From contig SJOL01007097.1 in the NCBI GenBank assembly GCA_004794785.1, forward strand, positions 95,380 through 159,379: a stretch of DNA of 64,000 nt. The letters run 5' to 3'. This document shows positions 41,401 to 52,699 of this stretch, one piece after another. Source of the stretch: Opisthorchis felineus. Lineage: Eukaryota; Platyhelminthes; Trematoda; Opisthorchiida; Opisthorchiidae. A program made the translations under genes and the position numbers. The notes below the pieces were generated by a model, which saw only the letters and a program-made list of their open reading frames with translations, was not told the origin of the DNA and did no database searches. The first letter of the stretch is position 1; each line of letters opens with the position of its first letter.

Positions 41401-44400
41401 TTTCGGTCACATAAAACTCTGAATGAAAGATAATGGACAGAAGAACACAACATCGATTAAGGGATCACTAGGACCTAGTGATAACGTTTGTCATTTTTGG
41501 TCGTAGTTGGAGGCGCAAAGGTTACCGGATTCGTCAGACGGGATCCTTGAAAGGTAAGAGTTGAAAACCGTTTTTCACTGAGGAAAACTCAAGTTTATTC
41601 AAGTCCGCTAGGAACACTGAATTAGTAATGCTGAGGTAAGTCTAAATGTTTTCAGAGAACAGAACTCACGAGAATTGAACCTACAGTGTCCGACTGACTG
41701 TACTAGTCAAGCCACATATTCCCAATATCAGAGGAGCGCCTAGCGCAGGGTTGAAACGGCCTACGTGAGGCCAGATGAGGAATTGGTAGCGAAGAATAAC
41801 TGTAACAGGAGCCTCTTCTATCGCTCCAGATGGATACCCCGAGATGGACGACTTCGGTGATTCGAGACGCTGTATTCGAGCTACTGCCTTCAATACAGGG
41901 CTATCCCTTCCCGCATCAATAATACTGCGTGCCTATAACCACTGCAGCATCACAACTGGAGTTGCGCTACGGTATTCTGAACTTTCGCATTCAGCCCGTA
42001 GTTGTCCTCTTCCAACCGGTTCTTCTTCAACAGAAAACATGTGGCAATTAAAACAGCGTGCGGCTGGTTCACGGACTATGGCTGATGAAAATTACAAGCT
42101 TGAATAAGCTGTAAACCATTAGTGGAATTTCAGCCCCTCTCCCTTATATTGCTGTAACCTACTCACATGGAAATTCATAATTGGGTCTAGAATAACGTGA
42201 AATGCTGAGGTCGGATTCGGATTCACCAAAGTTTCATCCGAAGAACTCTCCTCAGAAAAGATGTACCTTAGACCAACCGTCCATAAATCCGACCAGATAA
42301 CTAGGCTTCACAGGGGAGCGGTTTCACAACTTTCGTTAGTGGGTAAAACGAGCTCTTCCAAATATTACTTCGTCTGAAATTGAGGGGGGCTTCGTTTATT
42401 TCATTTCATAACATTCTAACAACTTTACTGATAGGCGGGACACCCACACATTAGCTTTAGCCGTTGACCACACATTTTTAAACTCGTTTCAATCATTTGC
42501 ACCATCTGCAGTGTTGAATGGACCATTTTCTCCGCCGGTCGGAAAGTAAATTCGGTAATCTCAGACTAGTCTTGCGAATAAATGATACGGAAACCTGACC
42601 GAAAGCTGAAACAGTCCAGAGAACCAAGAAACTCGACCACATCTCAGATAGTCCAATGGTGAATAAAAGAGTGATTGGTTGTGAAACTTCTGGTCCGATT
42701 CCCTGTGTCTATACTTAGATAACGTGGATAACCCGTCAGTACCTCAACACTAAAGGTCTGGATGGTAGTTTTTCCCTCGAAATGAATGGAAGAAAAATGG
42801 AAGAAACTGATAAGACAGAAAGCCATCCATGTAGATCGGTAGGCAAAAGACAAGAGCGAGAAAGTGAAAGGATATCGAGTGAAAAACGCAACAAGATATC
42901 ACTATCAAGATCACGGGAAATTTAGCTAGGGCACCAATCAAGAAAAACAGTTGAAAAACATACCGCGCTGTTCTGAGCCAGCACAAAATAGGAGGCGCTT
43001 TTTCCAGTCCAGTAAACCAGGAAAATGATTACAGCAACTCTCATGACCACTTGTCGAGTCGACACCCGGTAGTTTCATAGGTTCGTTGGTTTTAGATACT
43101 GAAGGCTGAGAAATAGGAATCAAACGAAGACCAGCATTTTCCGTAATTGCTACTCGTGGCAATCAATATAAACAGTTAGACGCCTGAACCTGCATGTAAA
43201 TAAACAAGGGCGCTAGTTGATTTCGAGTGTTCAAAGTCTTGGAGCATCATGAATAAACGTCGTCAAGACGCAAAAATAGAAAAAAAGCCAATTGATTGGA
43301 CTCCAACGCGTATCCTGGCCGATACAATTCAGCTAAGAAAAGTGTGTAGCGTATTTACATCGTGGTCACGAAGCACCTCCATTTGGCAATATTGATCAAA
43401 TCCAATGAAGCAGCGGATGAATGATACCAACAGTTCTCATATTGTGAGTCTGTATGTTGTGGCGTCAGGTGTGAGTGATGGTAGACCGAAGAGAACATTC
43501 GGGTAGATGTCAATGGATCTCTCTTAATAAATTTGACTATGGCGAACAATAGGTTGTGGTTTTTCAACAGTGTAAGCAGAGGCTGAACATTTGTCCTTAC
43601 TGTAGAAAGGAACCATATGTTGCCTAAGGCATATAGGGCGACTGTCGAAAAGTACTACTGAAGACTTGAAGTATGGTCTGTAACAAAATCCCATTGAATT
43701 CAATGGTCTGGCTGTGTATGGCATTCATCATCACTAGAAAATAGCTCCTCTCATTCCCGTAGAAACACCGTGTTGAATCTAACTGGACCTTATGATAATT
43801 CCCCGATTCATTTGCTTACTCCGCCTGTGTACTTTTGATCTCCAGTTGTTGCCTATCTGTACCCGCCACTCACCTTGCCGCAGAGGCCGTCCCGTCCGAC
43901 ACCTGTGTATTGGCAGTGTCTGTGTGTGAATGTGCGTTCGTGACCCGTTTGCTGAGCCTGCCTTGACTTGTTTTCTCGTGAGTTTCGTGTGACCGCACGG
44001 CCAGTGAGAATCCTGAGATTGTCGTTGGAAGGGACGACCGCAACCCACACTACTGAGCCATCATTCCGCTCGCCGCTGTTTAGCGTACGGACGTTGACAT
44101 TGCACTGTACCGGTCAGTAACAGACCTGTGCACTTGTTGACGCTACGAACGTGAACAATTGAGGTTTGTTGTACACATTTGTTTACCCTTGTGTAAATAG
44201 TACCGTAGAATTTCGAACCCAATTATTCCTTTTGATATTCGGGATTGTCGAACCTACGAGTCACTCGAAGTTCCGTATCGGGAACCTCAACACACCGAAA
44301 CACCTTGTCTTTCACTAAAGTCGACAGGGATAGGAGACGGGATACACTGAATACAGTCTGATTATTGTATGTATGGCGGCTAACAAACAACCAAGGACGT

Positions 44401-47400
44401 AAGCAGAAGAAACAAGTTTATCTTTGGACACTTACCATTTTCCGAATATCAATGGCGTTCTGAAGCATATTGACATGGGTCCTGATTGAAGTACGCAACT
44501 CCCCCAACTGAGCAGTGAAGGCTAAATCAAGTGCCTCAGGATACAGCCCACCTTTAAAAAAACAAGTCGAGAATTGTGCTGTAGTGTTTGAGGATTCCAA
44601 TTTCTGCTGTAAACCATGCCAGAAAGTGTCTGCACTTATGACAAAAATATCCTACCTAAGTGCGGGCAAATGACAGTGCTGATCGGCGACTTGTGGCCAA
44701 GTGGTATGATATTCAGCTACTGATCGGAAGGTTGCGGTTTCGAAACACTCTAGAGGCACGTGAGATGCGCACTTCTAACAACTTCTAACGAAGATGAAAA
44801 AGCACAAGGGCGCCTTTTGGTTGTTTAGCACAGTGGGATAAAATTTCAGTGGAAATAAGGGGGTGAATGGTGTAGTTGATATTAGGCCAGGGCTACCGAG
44901 CCGTGGTGTGTGGACACTATGCGATCAATCTTGAGGGACACATACGACGTACCTTGCTGACGAGCCTGATTTAACCGTGCAGTCCGTAGCCTTTGTAGTC
45001 CATCCAAAAGAGACAACAGCTCAGTACACTGATTGACCGCATAACTCAAACGAGGCGTGTGATGTTCAGTGCACTGTTTCGGTTGAGTGGTCAGACAGGC
45101 TTCGGAAGAGGAGTGTTCAAAAATTTTGGTTTCGCTGAAATGGCGGAGATAATTGTCATCATTTACGTGAGACCAATTAAATCGCAGCAGGTCAACACAC
45201 TATTAGTGATAGTAAGTCAGAATGTAAACCACCACCGCCACAACTCTAGCACACAGCGTGTCCAAGCAAAATATATCAACCTTAAAGATAAAAAACACAA
45301 AGACTGTTAAACGTTGAAGAGGGATGGATCAACTGTGATGGGAGTCAACGTATGCTGGCATCGACGGTAATATCGCACAAAAACCTTGTATAAAACATTG
45401 GGACAAACTCCCCTTGTGAATGATACTATCATGTTCTCAGTTTGATGCCGACACCATACTGGATTGCTCACGTTCTTCGAATACCAACGATGTTGATATC
45501 TGCTCTATGCTACTTAGTAGTTAGTTAAGAGACGTAGTGAGAAATTCAGGCAGAAACAAAACTAGCTTAAACAACTGGCAGAAATGGGTAACACCGTAGT
45601 CACTGAGTCAATCACTTCTGTATCCGTCGCTCGCACTTGTTCTCGATCGAAGCCTTCGGCAAAATATGGAGAGTGAGGAAATTTTATAACTTTTAAGTGA
45701 GGTTTCATGCTATAAGTGAAGTCAATCTAGATTCGAAACTCCTTGGAGTTTCGTGAGATGCACACAGCTGATGGCTCAAAATAAGGATGAAAAAGCTGTA
45801 GTGTTTCTCAGCTTTTCATCATAGACTGGCTTCACTTAGAGGACGGAGGCCCGATTGAACATAAGGAAAACCGGAGAACCGAAAAAGTGGTCCACAAAGA
45901 AAGTGGGTACCACAAGCTGATGGAACGACGGACACGAGAAAGACGGCTGCAAAAGGACAAACTGAATTGGGGGTATTCGAAAGACCAAAATAAGGGGACG
46001 GGAATACTCTTGTTCATGAACTCAATCACATCGGGCCAAGGGTTGACAGTTTGACTTTTAGGGTGACTGACATACATCTTGTTCTCTTCTGCCATATAAA
46101 TTGTGTTTAAATAATCTTTGATGCACTGGAAACCAGTAGTCCGATTTCCAAACTTTCCTCAAACCCTGGTAGTCGGAAGGGAGATCCACTGGGGCACCCG
46201 TGATTTGAAGAACATATTTATTACTCGGCTGTCTTCCAGGTTGTATATGCAAATTAGCTGTTTTATAGCATTTCTGTTTAACATACAAAATGAATCGCCA
46301 AATAAAGTTCAGATTCCTCTTAAAAGATACAGGCAGTACCGTAGGCGTGACTATGGCCCCATAGACGTATGGCCTACGTCTGAAGAAAGACAGTCACATC
46401 CATGAATGAATACCATCGACGTGAGTGGACGTGCTGGAGGAGTGTATGTTCGCCGGAGAATAACAAGACTGATAACAGCCACGAAAGAACTGGCATGGCT
46501 GTGACGAAGCAAGCTCATGTTACTCACGAGCAGTGTGAAGTGGCAACCGTCTTCGGCAGCACCGTCTTCGAAACAGCCTGGGTACCCGTGAGACGCCAAA
46601 GAAGAATGAAACGACAACACTCCCTCTCTAGAACGATCTCGAAAAAACCTAGGGAATCCGGTCATATCATAGAGGTGGCTGTATACAGCGGGACAAATAG
46701 CATGACACTTGCGAGCTGCATGGAGGGACCTTAGATATAGGGAGCATTGTAATCAAATGGGGGCGGTTTCTTCATTAAGCTCATGCGGTGGATTAGTTAT
46801 GGAGATTCAACTACAGTCTGTCCACGTGTTTCTGTGTTTTAACATAGACCCCGCGGAAAGCTGTAGAAAGTGGAAACACACGAGAGACGAGGGTTGAGGA
46901 CGAGAAATCGCGAAGCTCCGCTAGAGCGAATAATAGTTTAAAACTGAGTGTTCATTCAAGTGTTCTGTTGTTAGTGGATGCCACATGGGCGCATGTCCTA
47001 ACACCTTTTAGGAACTGTTTATTCATGTGGATCAAGTGAACAGAGCTCATTGTTGAAAGATGTTTGCAATTTAGTAACCTTCATTGTTTGCGGGTTAAGG
47101 GAGTATAACCGGTGTTTTGTCAGAAAGATGTGCTGCTTGCAAAAGGGGGTTGCACCGAACAAATCAGACAAAAATCTACTGGGCTTCTAGTTGCGAGTAA
47201 TTTCCCAGTTCCAGTTGTCAGTGTTTCCTTATGAAATTCTCATTCGAATGAGTTGCCACCTTTCACACTCCTTTGTAAGTAATTCAATCGACTTAAGTAA
47301 ACGTTTAGCTAAAAGGTGAAAAGTAGACGATTGTGCGAATGTTGGATGGATAGCATTTGTCAGCGGTAGTGTGGTTTTTACAGGACTGACCACTCCAAAT

Positions 47401-48559
47401 TTGGTCATTCCCAAATTTTCACAGCCCAGAGGAAGAAATTAAGAGCGCACCACACTTCTGAGGACGGGATTTGAAGATACACAACGGCTAGGTGTGGTCA
47501 GGATTGAATAGACCCTGCTTCAAAACCGCCCACTTCAGCTAAGGTCATGATACTATCGCACTAGGGTATGCGGATATATGTTCCCGTCGAACATATACAA
47601 TGTAAGGTTGGGTAGTGCAATGAAGGCGAAACCAACACGCTTGACTGAAGTGTTCATCTGCATGCTTCCCAACAATAAATCAGTGTTAAATACTCTTTCA
47701 TATATTGCAGTCAAATTGCCAGCTCGTTACACCATGGCTGCCCTAAAGTACACAACGCTCCTTTGCAGAAAATTGAGTCAGCCTTACTGAAAAAACTGAA
47801 ACAAACATCTATTGTTTTGTTCGCCCCGGAAAACCAAAAAAACTTGTAAGGATATGAGAAGGCGAATGGAAACAATCACCTGATGCGCTAAAGCAAGCAA
47901 ATTTCATGTGAGCGGTTCACGCGATTACTGGAACTGACGAAAATACGGTGGTGTGGACCCTTAGCAACGTTTGTCACCTGACCAGCAAATACTGATGGAA
48001 GCGTTTTTAGTTTAAAATGGGTGTAGAAACGACTGCTAAAACCGTGCTGGATAATGGTTATGGGTGAGCGCATTATTTAAAACAAACAAGCACGGAACCC
48101 ATCTTAGGCTATGCTTGCGGACCTAGCGCCCAAGCTGTGGAGACGGCGTCAGCAAAAAAGTCAGCGCACTTCCGATGAAAGCTTGACATGAGCTATCGAT
48201 CACTTGAATGGCAACAATGGCCCCGACACTGTGAAGTGTCTCCAAGCTGAGAAGGAGACACGTGATTTTACTATCTTATTGAACGTGGGACAGTTGCAGA
48301 TAGGTCGCTGGCCTGCGAACTACACGACACTACGTATCGGCGCCAAAGCACACTAGCCAGAGTTCAGAGCCGTCGTCACCAGGACAGAGCTAAGACGGCC
48401 ACACACGGAAACCATGGCGTTTCGGCAACAATCGAAACAGATAATAGCCATGTGAGCAACAGCCTGATACACCAATGAAATCACACTGAACAGAAGATAG
48501 TACAGGCGGATTCGACGTAGGACGTGCCTGGTTGTCAGCTGGATATACTTAGCCGATCA

Positions 48560-48592
<33 letters not shown>

Positions 48593-51500
48593 CTTACGCT
48601 TTTCTATATTTCAGATCCGCTGTCCTCGGATTTGCTAGGAATCGTAAGTGACTTCCACAAAACATCTGGCAAATACAACAGCTTTATTGCCATTAAGCTG
48701 CACCATCCAAGTGGACAGAAGCGGCCATGAATAGAACTGATACACTAGATCGATACCAGTCATTATTCATTTTTCACACAGGACAGACATAAAAAAAAGT
48801 GAAGAGAAAAAGTCCCATACCGTCTTAAGAGTGTCAGGATAAAACGGGAATAATAACTATCTTCTAATCGTCTAAAAGCTGTTCACACTCGGATAACGTT
48901 GACAGAGCTCGAAATAGACTTTCCACGTTATTCGCGCTACATTCTATCAGTAACATTGGTACTCATGCTGGTGAATGAAGTACATCCGACAAGACATAAC
49001 CCGTGACTTGATAAAGCTCCGAAACCTTGAGAGCCAGTTGAATCGCGCATATGGAAATATGCCGAGAACATCGTGTGTCCGCTTCATGAATATCCATCGA
49101 TACAGAATGAACATGGAAGTTGGAAAGTCTGCAGTCAATTCGGCGACAAATCTCCAACAGCCCTACGTGGCGAAATGTCCTCTAGTGAATAAGGAAATAA
49201 ACGGGGTTGAACCGGGAATCGAAACCCACACGCAAATTGTAAAAGTCACATACGGTTATTTGACCCATTTTTGTGGCGATTTGGTAAGCTAACATTGCAG
49301 GGATGAGGCCTCATGATGAAATGGATTTACCAATAAATACAGATTGGAGGATTTTAACAATGGAAATAAAATTAACCTAGCGACAGGGCCAAACAGCAAG
49401 GATAAATCGCGTAGTACATGTGAGAAACAAGAAAACACGGAGCAGTAGGTAGAAAATTGAATGAATGAATGAAGCAAGAGCGCATGGGAACAACACTCCT
49501 CTGAAACATATGGCGATAAAATTATGGAAGCCTACTCTAGAAAATTTACTTTGCATGTGTTCCTGTAGATTGATCTCGTACTGAAGCTGGTGAGCCATGT
49601 TCTTCAGAACGCAACCGCACAAGCGTTTCCGCGACAGATGACCGAGAGACAACGAAATCCTGGGCTAACTCGGAAGCCACCTTTCTTCGGCGCTTCTGAT
49701 TACGCTACAAAACACAGACACGGTGAGGCCAGTGACATACATACATCTGTTAGGAGTGCAGATACTAAGAATGCTGAGTGAGCGGAAGAGATGTAGCAGG
49801 AAGCTACGACAGAAACTTCACTACCCAACCTAAATTACCTTTATTTAGAACTCCCTATGCTCCTAAGAATGTTCAGTTATATAGCTGACAACTCTCCGCA
49901 CATGATTATTTCTCCTTGCTGTCTACAGTTTAGTCAGGTTAATCGTAGGGTTTCCTACGAAATAAAATGGAGTTACAAGTTTCTACTCACGATGGGTTAT
50001 TAGCATACATGTGAGTGAAAAGTGTGCATCTGATCAAATACAGCCAATTGAAACATAACGATTCACATGAAGAGCTTTTGCAAGAGAGGTAGATAAGTAA
50101 AGCTAATTCTAGAGCCGGGTGGCTGAGTAGACGATTATTCACTTGGTCCGTCAAACATAATCATCTACATAGCGTTTTGATTCGAGAAGAGAACGCGACA
50201 CAAGCTCCAACGTTCACTGTATACAATCTCTGGATTGAAAGTTCTTCGTTATTGGACCGTTGCAAGATGCTTGTTAGCAGGCGTTCACGTTGCACCTCCG
50301 AAGTTAATCTCCACCCAGCATCCGTATGATCGTCAAACCTTGTCTCCCTGATGTAATTTCGGAGACTCTCACCGGGCTCTTGTTAGGTGTGTTTGCACAA
50401 TTGTAATCCTAGCACCAGGTTTTCAGCTGCTTTAATTCAGACCAAGGTTCCTCGGTTATCTTCGATAAAGGTTATCAAATAATTAAAGTGTAGCAACAAT
50501 ACAGAAGAGGACTTGAAAAGCATCCTCACCAAGATTGGTTTCGCAAGAGCTACACTCAGACATAATGTTCATTTCAGAGATTACCGGGGTGTATTTATTA
50601 CAGCGTGGAATATTTTTACAGCAGGCGAAAACAAAAGTGAAACTGGAAGGCATAATCAGAAAAAAGAATAAACTTTTTGCCACCACAGTTAAATAAATCC
50701 TTCGAAAGCAGACGAAAGGGAATCAGCGGTCAGCTCTACTACTGTTTACATTAACTCGTCACGTCTACATTGATGTGGTTCAATGTGAGTTAAACTTTGA
50801 GTGAAACCATCATGAATTCAAATGTGTTCGATTCAGTCGCCTCCTAATTTTAGTTCCCGAGTTTAGCAGTCACAGTAACCACAGAATCTGCGCTAGCGTC
50901 ACCTTTCCCATACCAACAAGTACTCAAACCATCCAATGAAGGGGGATTCGTCATAGCTCAGATTTCCTTGAATTTGCACAATCATTCTCATCCAAGTTGA
51001 AATGTTGAGACAAAGCTAATCAGACACGACTTACTCGCTTCTTTCGGATGTTGCGAAGCTTCAACTGAAGCTTCTCAATTGTGGCCGGATCGGAGCACTC
51101 TCGCTCAAGTTGAAAAAGTTCCTCCTGCAATAGTAAAGAAATGCATCAGTACACTAGCTTGAAGCTAACTTGCTTCGTCAAAGCGACATTAGGTACATAA
51201 ATAAAAGATTAAATACAATCGTTCGACCGTCGTGCAGTTTCGAGCAGGCACTGTTGTGGATTATAAAAAAGCGCAAGGAGGAAGGTATTGTGCGGTTGCA
51301 CAAACTCTATGGAGAATGGAGCAAACGTGGATCGAAACTACTGACCTTGACGCCACAGGCACCTAGAGCTGACAGTAAACAATAAGGTGAACGCGATTAA
51401 AACAGAACACATTGTGTGAGAAGTTTAAATAACCAGCCGGTAACTTCGGCCGAATACGGCACGCTGAGCATCCGCACCTACTCAGTAGAATTATTCAACA

Positions 51501-52686
51501 ATCGAACAAACTTCGAACTACATACACGATCCCGATTCAATCTATTTACTGTGGGCTTAAGAAACAGTTAGAGGTACGTTAGGTCCCACATGAGGTTTAT
51601 TCTACAAGTGGAACTTGAGACCAATGTCATATTATGTCTTTTGTTTGGTCAGGGAAGATAAGAAGAGTCTGGGTTGTCAAAGTAATCAGCTGCACAATTG
51701 CGGTTGGGGAATACGTGGTCTTCAGGGTCACGTGACCAATCCGCTGCGCCTGCATCATCAGCCTCATTAGGAGAGAAAAGCAGTGGCCGGATTTTTCGTG
51801 ATCAATACAGAAAACTGCGAAATGGACCAGGTCGGTCAGTAAGTACAGGCAAGCGGAAACTAAGTGACGCATAACGGCTTTTCTCAGATGGAACAAGATG
51901 AACGTATTCTGGAACATTATATTTTAGGGTGTATTTTCTACCACAATGCCGCAAATTATCACGGATGAACGATAGACTTCCATCGCCGACGAGCGAATTT
52001 AAACTAAATCGTGCAACCACACAGCTCACTGGTTTTCAGCGGCGAAAAGATATTCCTCTTGAGAAGCCGTACAGATGAGGACCTTTAGGATGTCACGACC
52101 TGAGAATATTCTTTCAGGGAGCTCAAACGTCATAAGGAATATGGAATTCTCGGGGTTGTGCTGCGAACCCAATGAGGCGGCTTACTTTCACATTAGGAAC
52201 TAGATGAACACTTCATAACGGAACTTCAAAAACGATGAGTTGATAGGTCAGTAGAGGGAGGAATGACGAGACATTAATTAAAAACTCAAACAGGATAGTG
52301 TTACGACTACTCGTTACTGCTTAACTAACCTCGAGGTTCGGATCCGAACCTGTTCGGAGTTCCTTCAAAAGACAATCCCAACGTTTCAGTTTCGATCGGA
52401 AGTCGGGAATTTTTGGGTTGGTTTGTTGAAGACGCCTTGCACGAATACGAGGTTCGTTCTCCGCCAGCCACCTAACCAATGACGTCTCAATGGGGTCCTC
52501 TAGCGGGGCTGGGGGCAAAGAAGGAGGCGGCGGAGGGGAAGGCATTCCGGAAGGTGACTGCGATGGGGCAAAGCTAAGAGGCATTGGAGGAACACACCAC
52601 ATACGCGGGACCATATTAAACCGTGGCCCCATAGGTGGAGGTGGTACGGAGAATGGTCGAAAGGGTGGCCCAGATTCACCATACAT
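38260..52686 (-). CDS. PDCD7: PDCD7 homologue, U11/U12-59K protein of the minor spliceosome; multi-exon, one segment not found
   Basis: Recognised exons (minus, 5' to 3'): 52686-52330, 51124-51035, 49704-49582, about 45073-44953, 44551-44436, 39178-39109, 38434-38260. PDCD7 is a component of the U11/U12 di-snRNP that recognises U12-type introns. The order matches the family: proline-rich N-terminus, charged coiled-coil middle, and a C-terminal signature ending RFAWDAYLVPD..PATWIVPP..WAKFLE, equivalent to human HDWDQYLVPSDHPKG..PQGWVLPPLPSNDIWA. The middle exons align with human EKLRKLRKEAAARKG (here LQRLRTARLNQARQQG) and FTHHLQRLRKLIKKRSEL (here FTAQLGELRTSIRTHVNM). Splice phases match at each verified junction. 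The Lys/Glu-rich segment expected between 44436 and 39178 was not located. Assignment is from remembered homology. Confidence 0.82.
39109..39178 (-). CDS. PDCD7: PDCD7 penultimate exon
   Basis: Acceptor TCTTCTCTAG, donor ATCCG|GTAAGT. The reading is LPWKCKRFYHQADFDFTDF then LRI(R), aligning with human LLEPFRQYYLQAEHSLPALIQIR. The CG|G arginine codon is completed by the last exon. A second AG two bases downstream could also serve as acceptor. Confidence 0.8.
40682..40876 (+). mobile_element. tRNA-derived SINE A, copy 1, with target-site duplication
   Basis: A box TAGCTCAGGCGG (40692-40703), B box GGTTCGAACCC (40728-40738), then the family body with GGCAACCTGGCAGTATCTCG, CCCTCGTGCTTCC and ...ACAGCTGAACC. 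Flanked by TAGTACACTAGTTG (40668-40681) and TAGTGCACTAGTTG (40877-40890), 13 of 14 identical. Inserted in a PDCD7 intron, antisense to the gene. Confidence 0.8.
41650..41730 (-). repeat. tRNA-like SINE head, minus strand
   Basis: The minus strand reads GTGGCTTGACTAGTACAG..., then GTAGGTTCAATTCTCGTGAG, giving plausible A (TGGCTTGACTAGT) and B (GGTTCAATTCTCG) boxes. No match to the SINE A body was seen. The type of SINE is unknown. Confidence 0.35.
44436..44551 (-). CDS. PDCD7: PDCD7 exon, coiled-coil
   Basis: Acceptor TTTTTTTAAAG, donor AAAATG|GTAAGT. The joined reading is G|GLYPEALDLAFTAQLGEL then RTSIRTHVNMLQNAIDIRKM. FTAQLGELRTSIR aligns with human FTHHLQRLRKLIK and IDIRKM with ALRVM. Phase 1 in, phase 0 out. 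Confidence 0.78.
44686..44813 (+). repeat. tRNA-headed repeat with decayed hammerhead, copy 2
   Basis: A box TGGCCAAGTGG (44694-44704) and B box GGTTTCGAAAC (44736-44746) are followed by GTGAGATGCGCAC and a hammerhead-like block. CTAACAA sits at 44775-44781 in place of CTGANGA (two G-to-A changes). Stem II is CTTC/GAAG around TAAC (44782-44793), GAAA is at 44796-44799, and stem I GCGCACTT (44767-44774) pairs with AAGGGCGC (44806-44813) at seven of eight positions. It lies in a 401-bp PDCD7 intron, antisense to the gene. Confidence 0.5.
44953..45073 (-). CDS. PDCD7: PDCD7 exon, coiled-coil (5' border uncertain)
   Basis: Encodes ...RLSYAVNQCTELLSLLDG then LQRLRTARLNQARQQ with donor CAAG|GTACGT, splitting a glycine codon. 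It aligns with human RKKQADTKRMVDILRALEKL then RKLRKEAAARKG. The proposed acceptor (CGAAACAG before 45073) is in frame but has a poor pyrimidine tract; a nearer AG at about 45045 is possible. Confidence 0.7.
45713..45838 (+). repeat. Self-complementary tRNA/hammerhead-like repeat, copy 3
   Basis: The outer arms TAAGTGAAGTCAATCTA (45713-45729) and TAGACTGGCTTCACTTA (45822-45838) are inverted with two mismatches. Inside are a perfect 9-bp hairpin CGAAACTCC-TT-GGAGTTTCG (45734-45753), the shared GTGAGATGCACAC, CTGATGG (45768-45774), GGATGAAA (GAAA at 45789-45792), and a stem I-like pairing of GCACACAG (45760-45767) with CTGT-A-GTGT (45796-45804). A second hairpin, GATGAAAAAGCTG/CAGCTTTTCATC, overlaps it. 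Confidence 0.5.
48565..48592. repeat. (TA)14 microsatellite
   Basis: Fourteen uninterrupted TA units in a PDCD7 intron (between exons 3 and 4). Ordinary simple repeat. Confidence 0.95.
49190..49270 (-). repeat. tRNA-like SINE head, minus strand (weak)
   Basis: The minus strand contains TGTGGGTTTCGATTCCCGG, a strong B-box-like sequence. No convincing A box or body was identified. Confidence 0.3.
49582..49704 (-). CDS. PDCD7: PDCD7 exon 3 (probable)
   Basis: After acceptor TTTTGTAG the phase-0 reading is RNQKRRRKVASELAQDF then VVSRSSVAETLVRLRSEEHG, basic then helical, as expected for the coiled-coil. The donor is TCA|GTACGA, weaker than others; the 3' border is therefore uncertain. Confidence 0.5.
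50105..50190 (+). repeat. tRNA-like SINE head (Leu/Ser-like, weak)
   Basis: GCCGGGTGGCTGAGTAGACG (A box-like) followed about 55 nt later by GTTTTGATTCGAGA (B box-like). The long spacing resembles a class II tRNA ancestor. The body was not recognised elsewhere in the window. Confidence 0.3.
51035..51124 (-). CDS. PDCD7: PDCD7 exon 2
   Basis: Exactly 30 codons between TTGCAG and GTAAGT: EELFQLERECSDPATIEKLQ then LKLRNIRKKR. This is amphipathic and charged, matching the start of the family's coiled-coil region (human ...YVGEARRRLERVRRRR). Phase 0 at both ends. Confidence 0.78.
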
Positions 52687-52699
52687 GAAGCCAAAGAAG
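52330..52699 (-). CDS. PDCD7: PDCD7 exon 1 (proline-rich)
   Basis: Acceptor-like TTACATTACAG ends at 52700; the exon starts at 52699 and the first ATG is at 52686, only 13 nt in. It encodes MYGESGPPFRPFSVPPPPMG..., a proline/methionine-rich region, then SLVRWLAENEPRIRARRL and KLKRWDCLLKELRTG. It ends LE|GTTAGT in phase 0. An acceptor this close upstream of the ATG suits spliced-leader trans-splicing, or an upstream 5'-UTR exon. Confidence 0.75.

Noticed and set aside
42225..42262. Minus-strand CTGAGGA...GGATGAAAC resembling a hammerhead core
   Set aside because: The bases between the two boxes do not form a stem II, and the flanks lack the shared GATGCACAC and B-box context; likely chance.
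47229..47414. Minus-strand frame ending LLTKECERWQLIRMRIS considered as a PDCD7 exon
   Set aside because: Weakly similar to the family's 'EIDRWR' segment, but no acceptable splice donor precedes its stop, so it was not added to the gene.
48600..48730. Possible plus-strand exon after TATATTTCAG (DPLSSDLLGIV...)
   Set aside because: The acceptor looks fair, but no homology, no partner exons and no donor; it overlaps a PDCD7 intron on the other strand.
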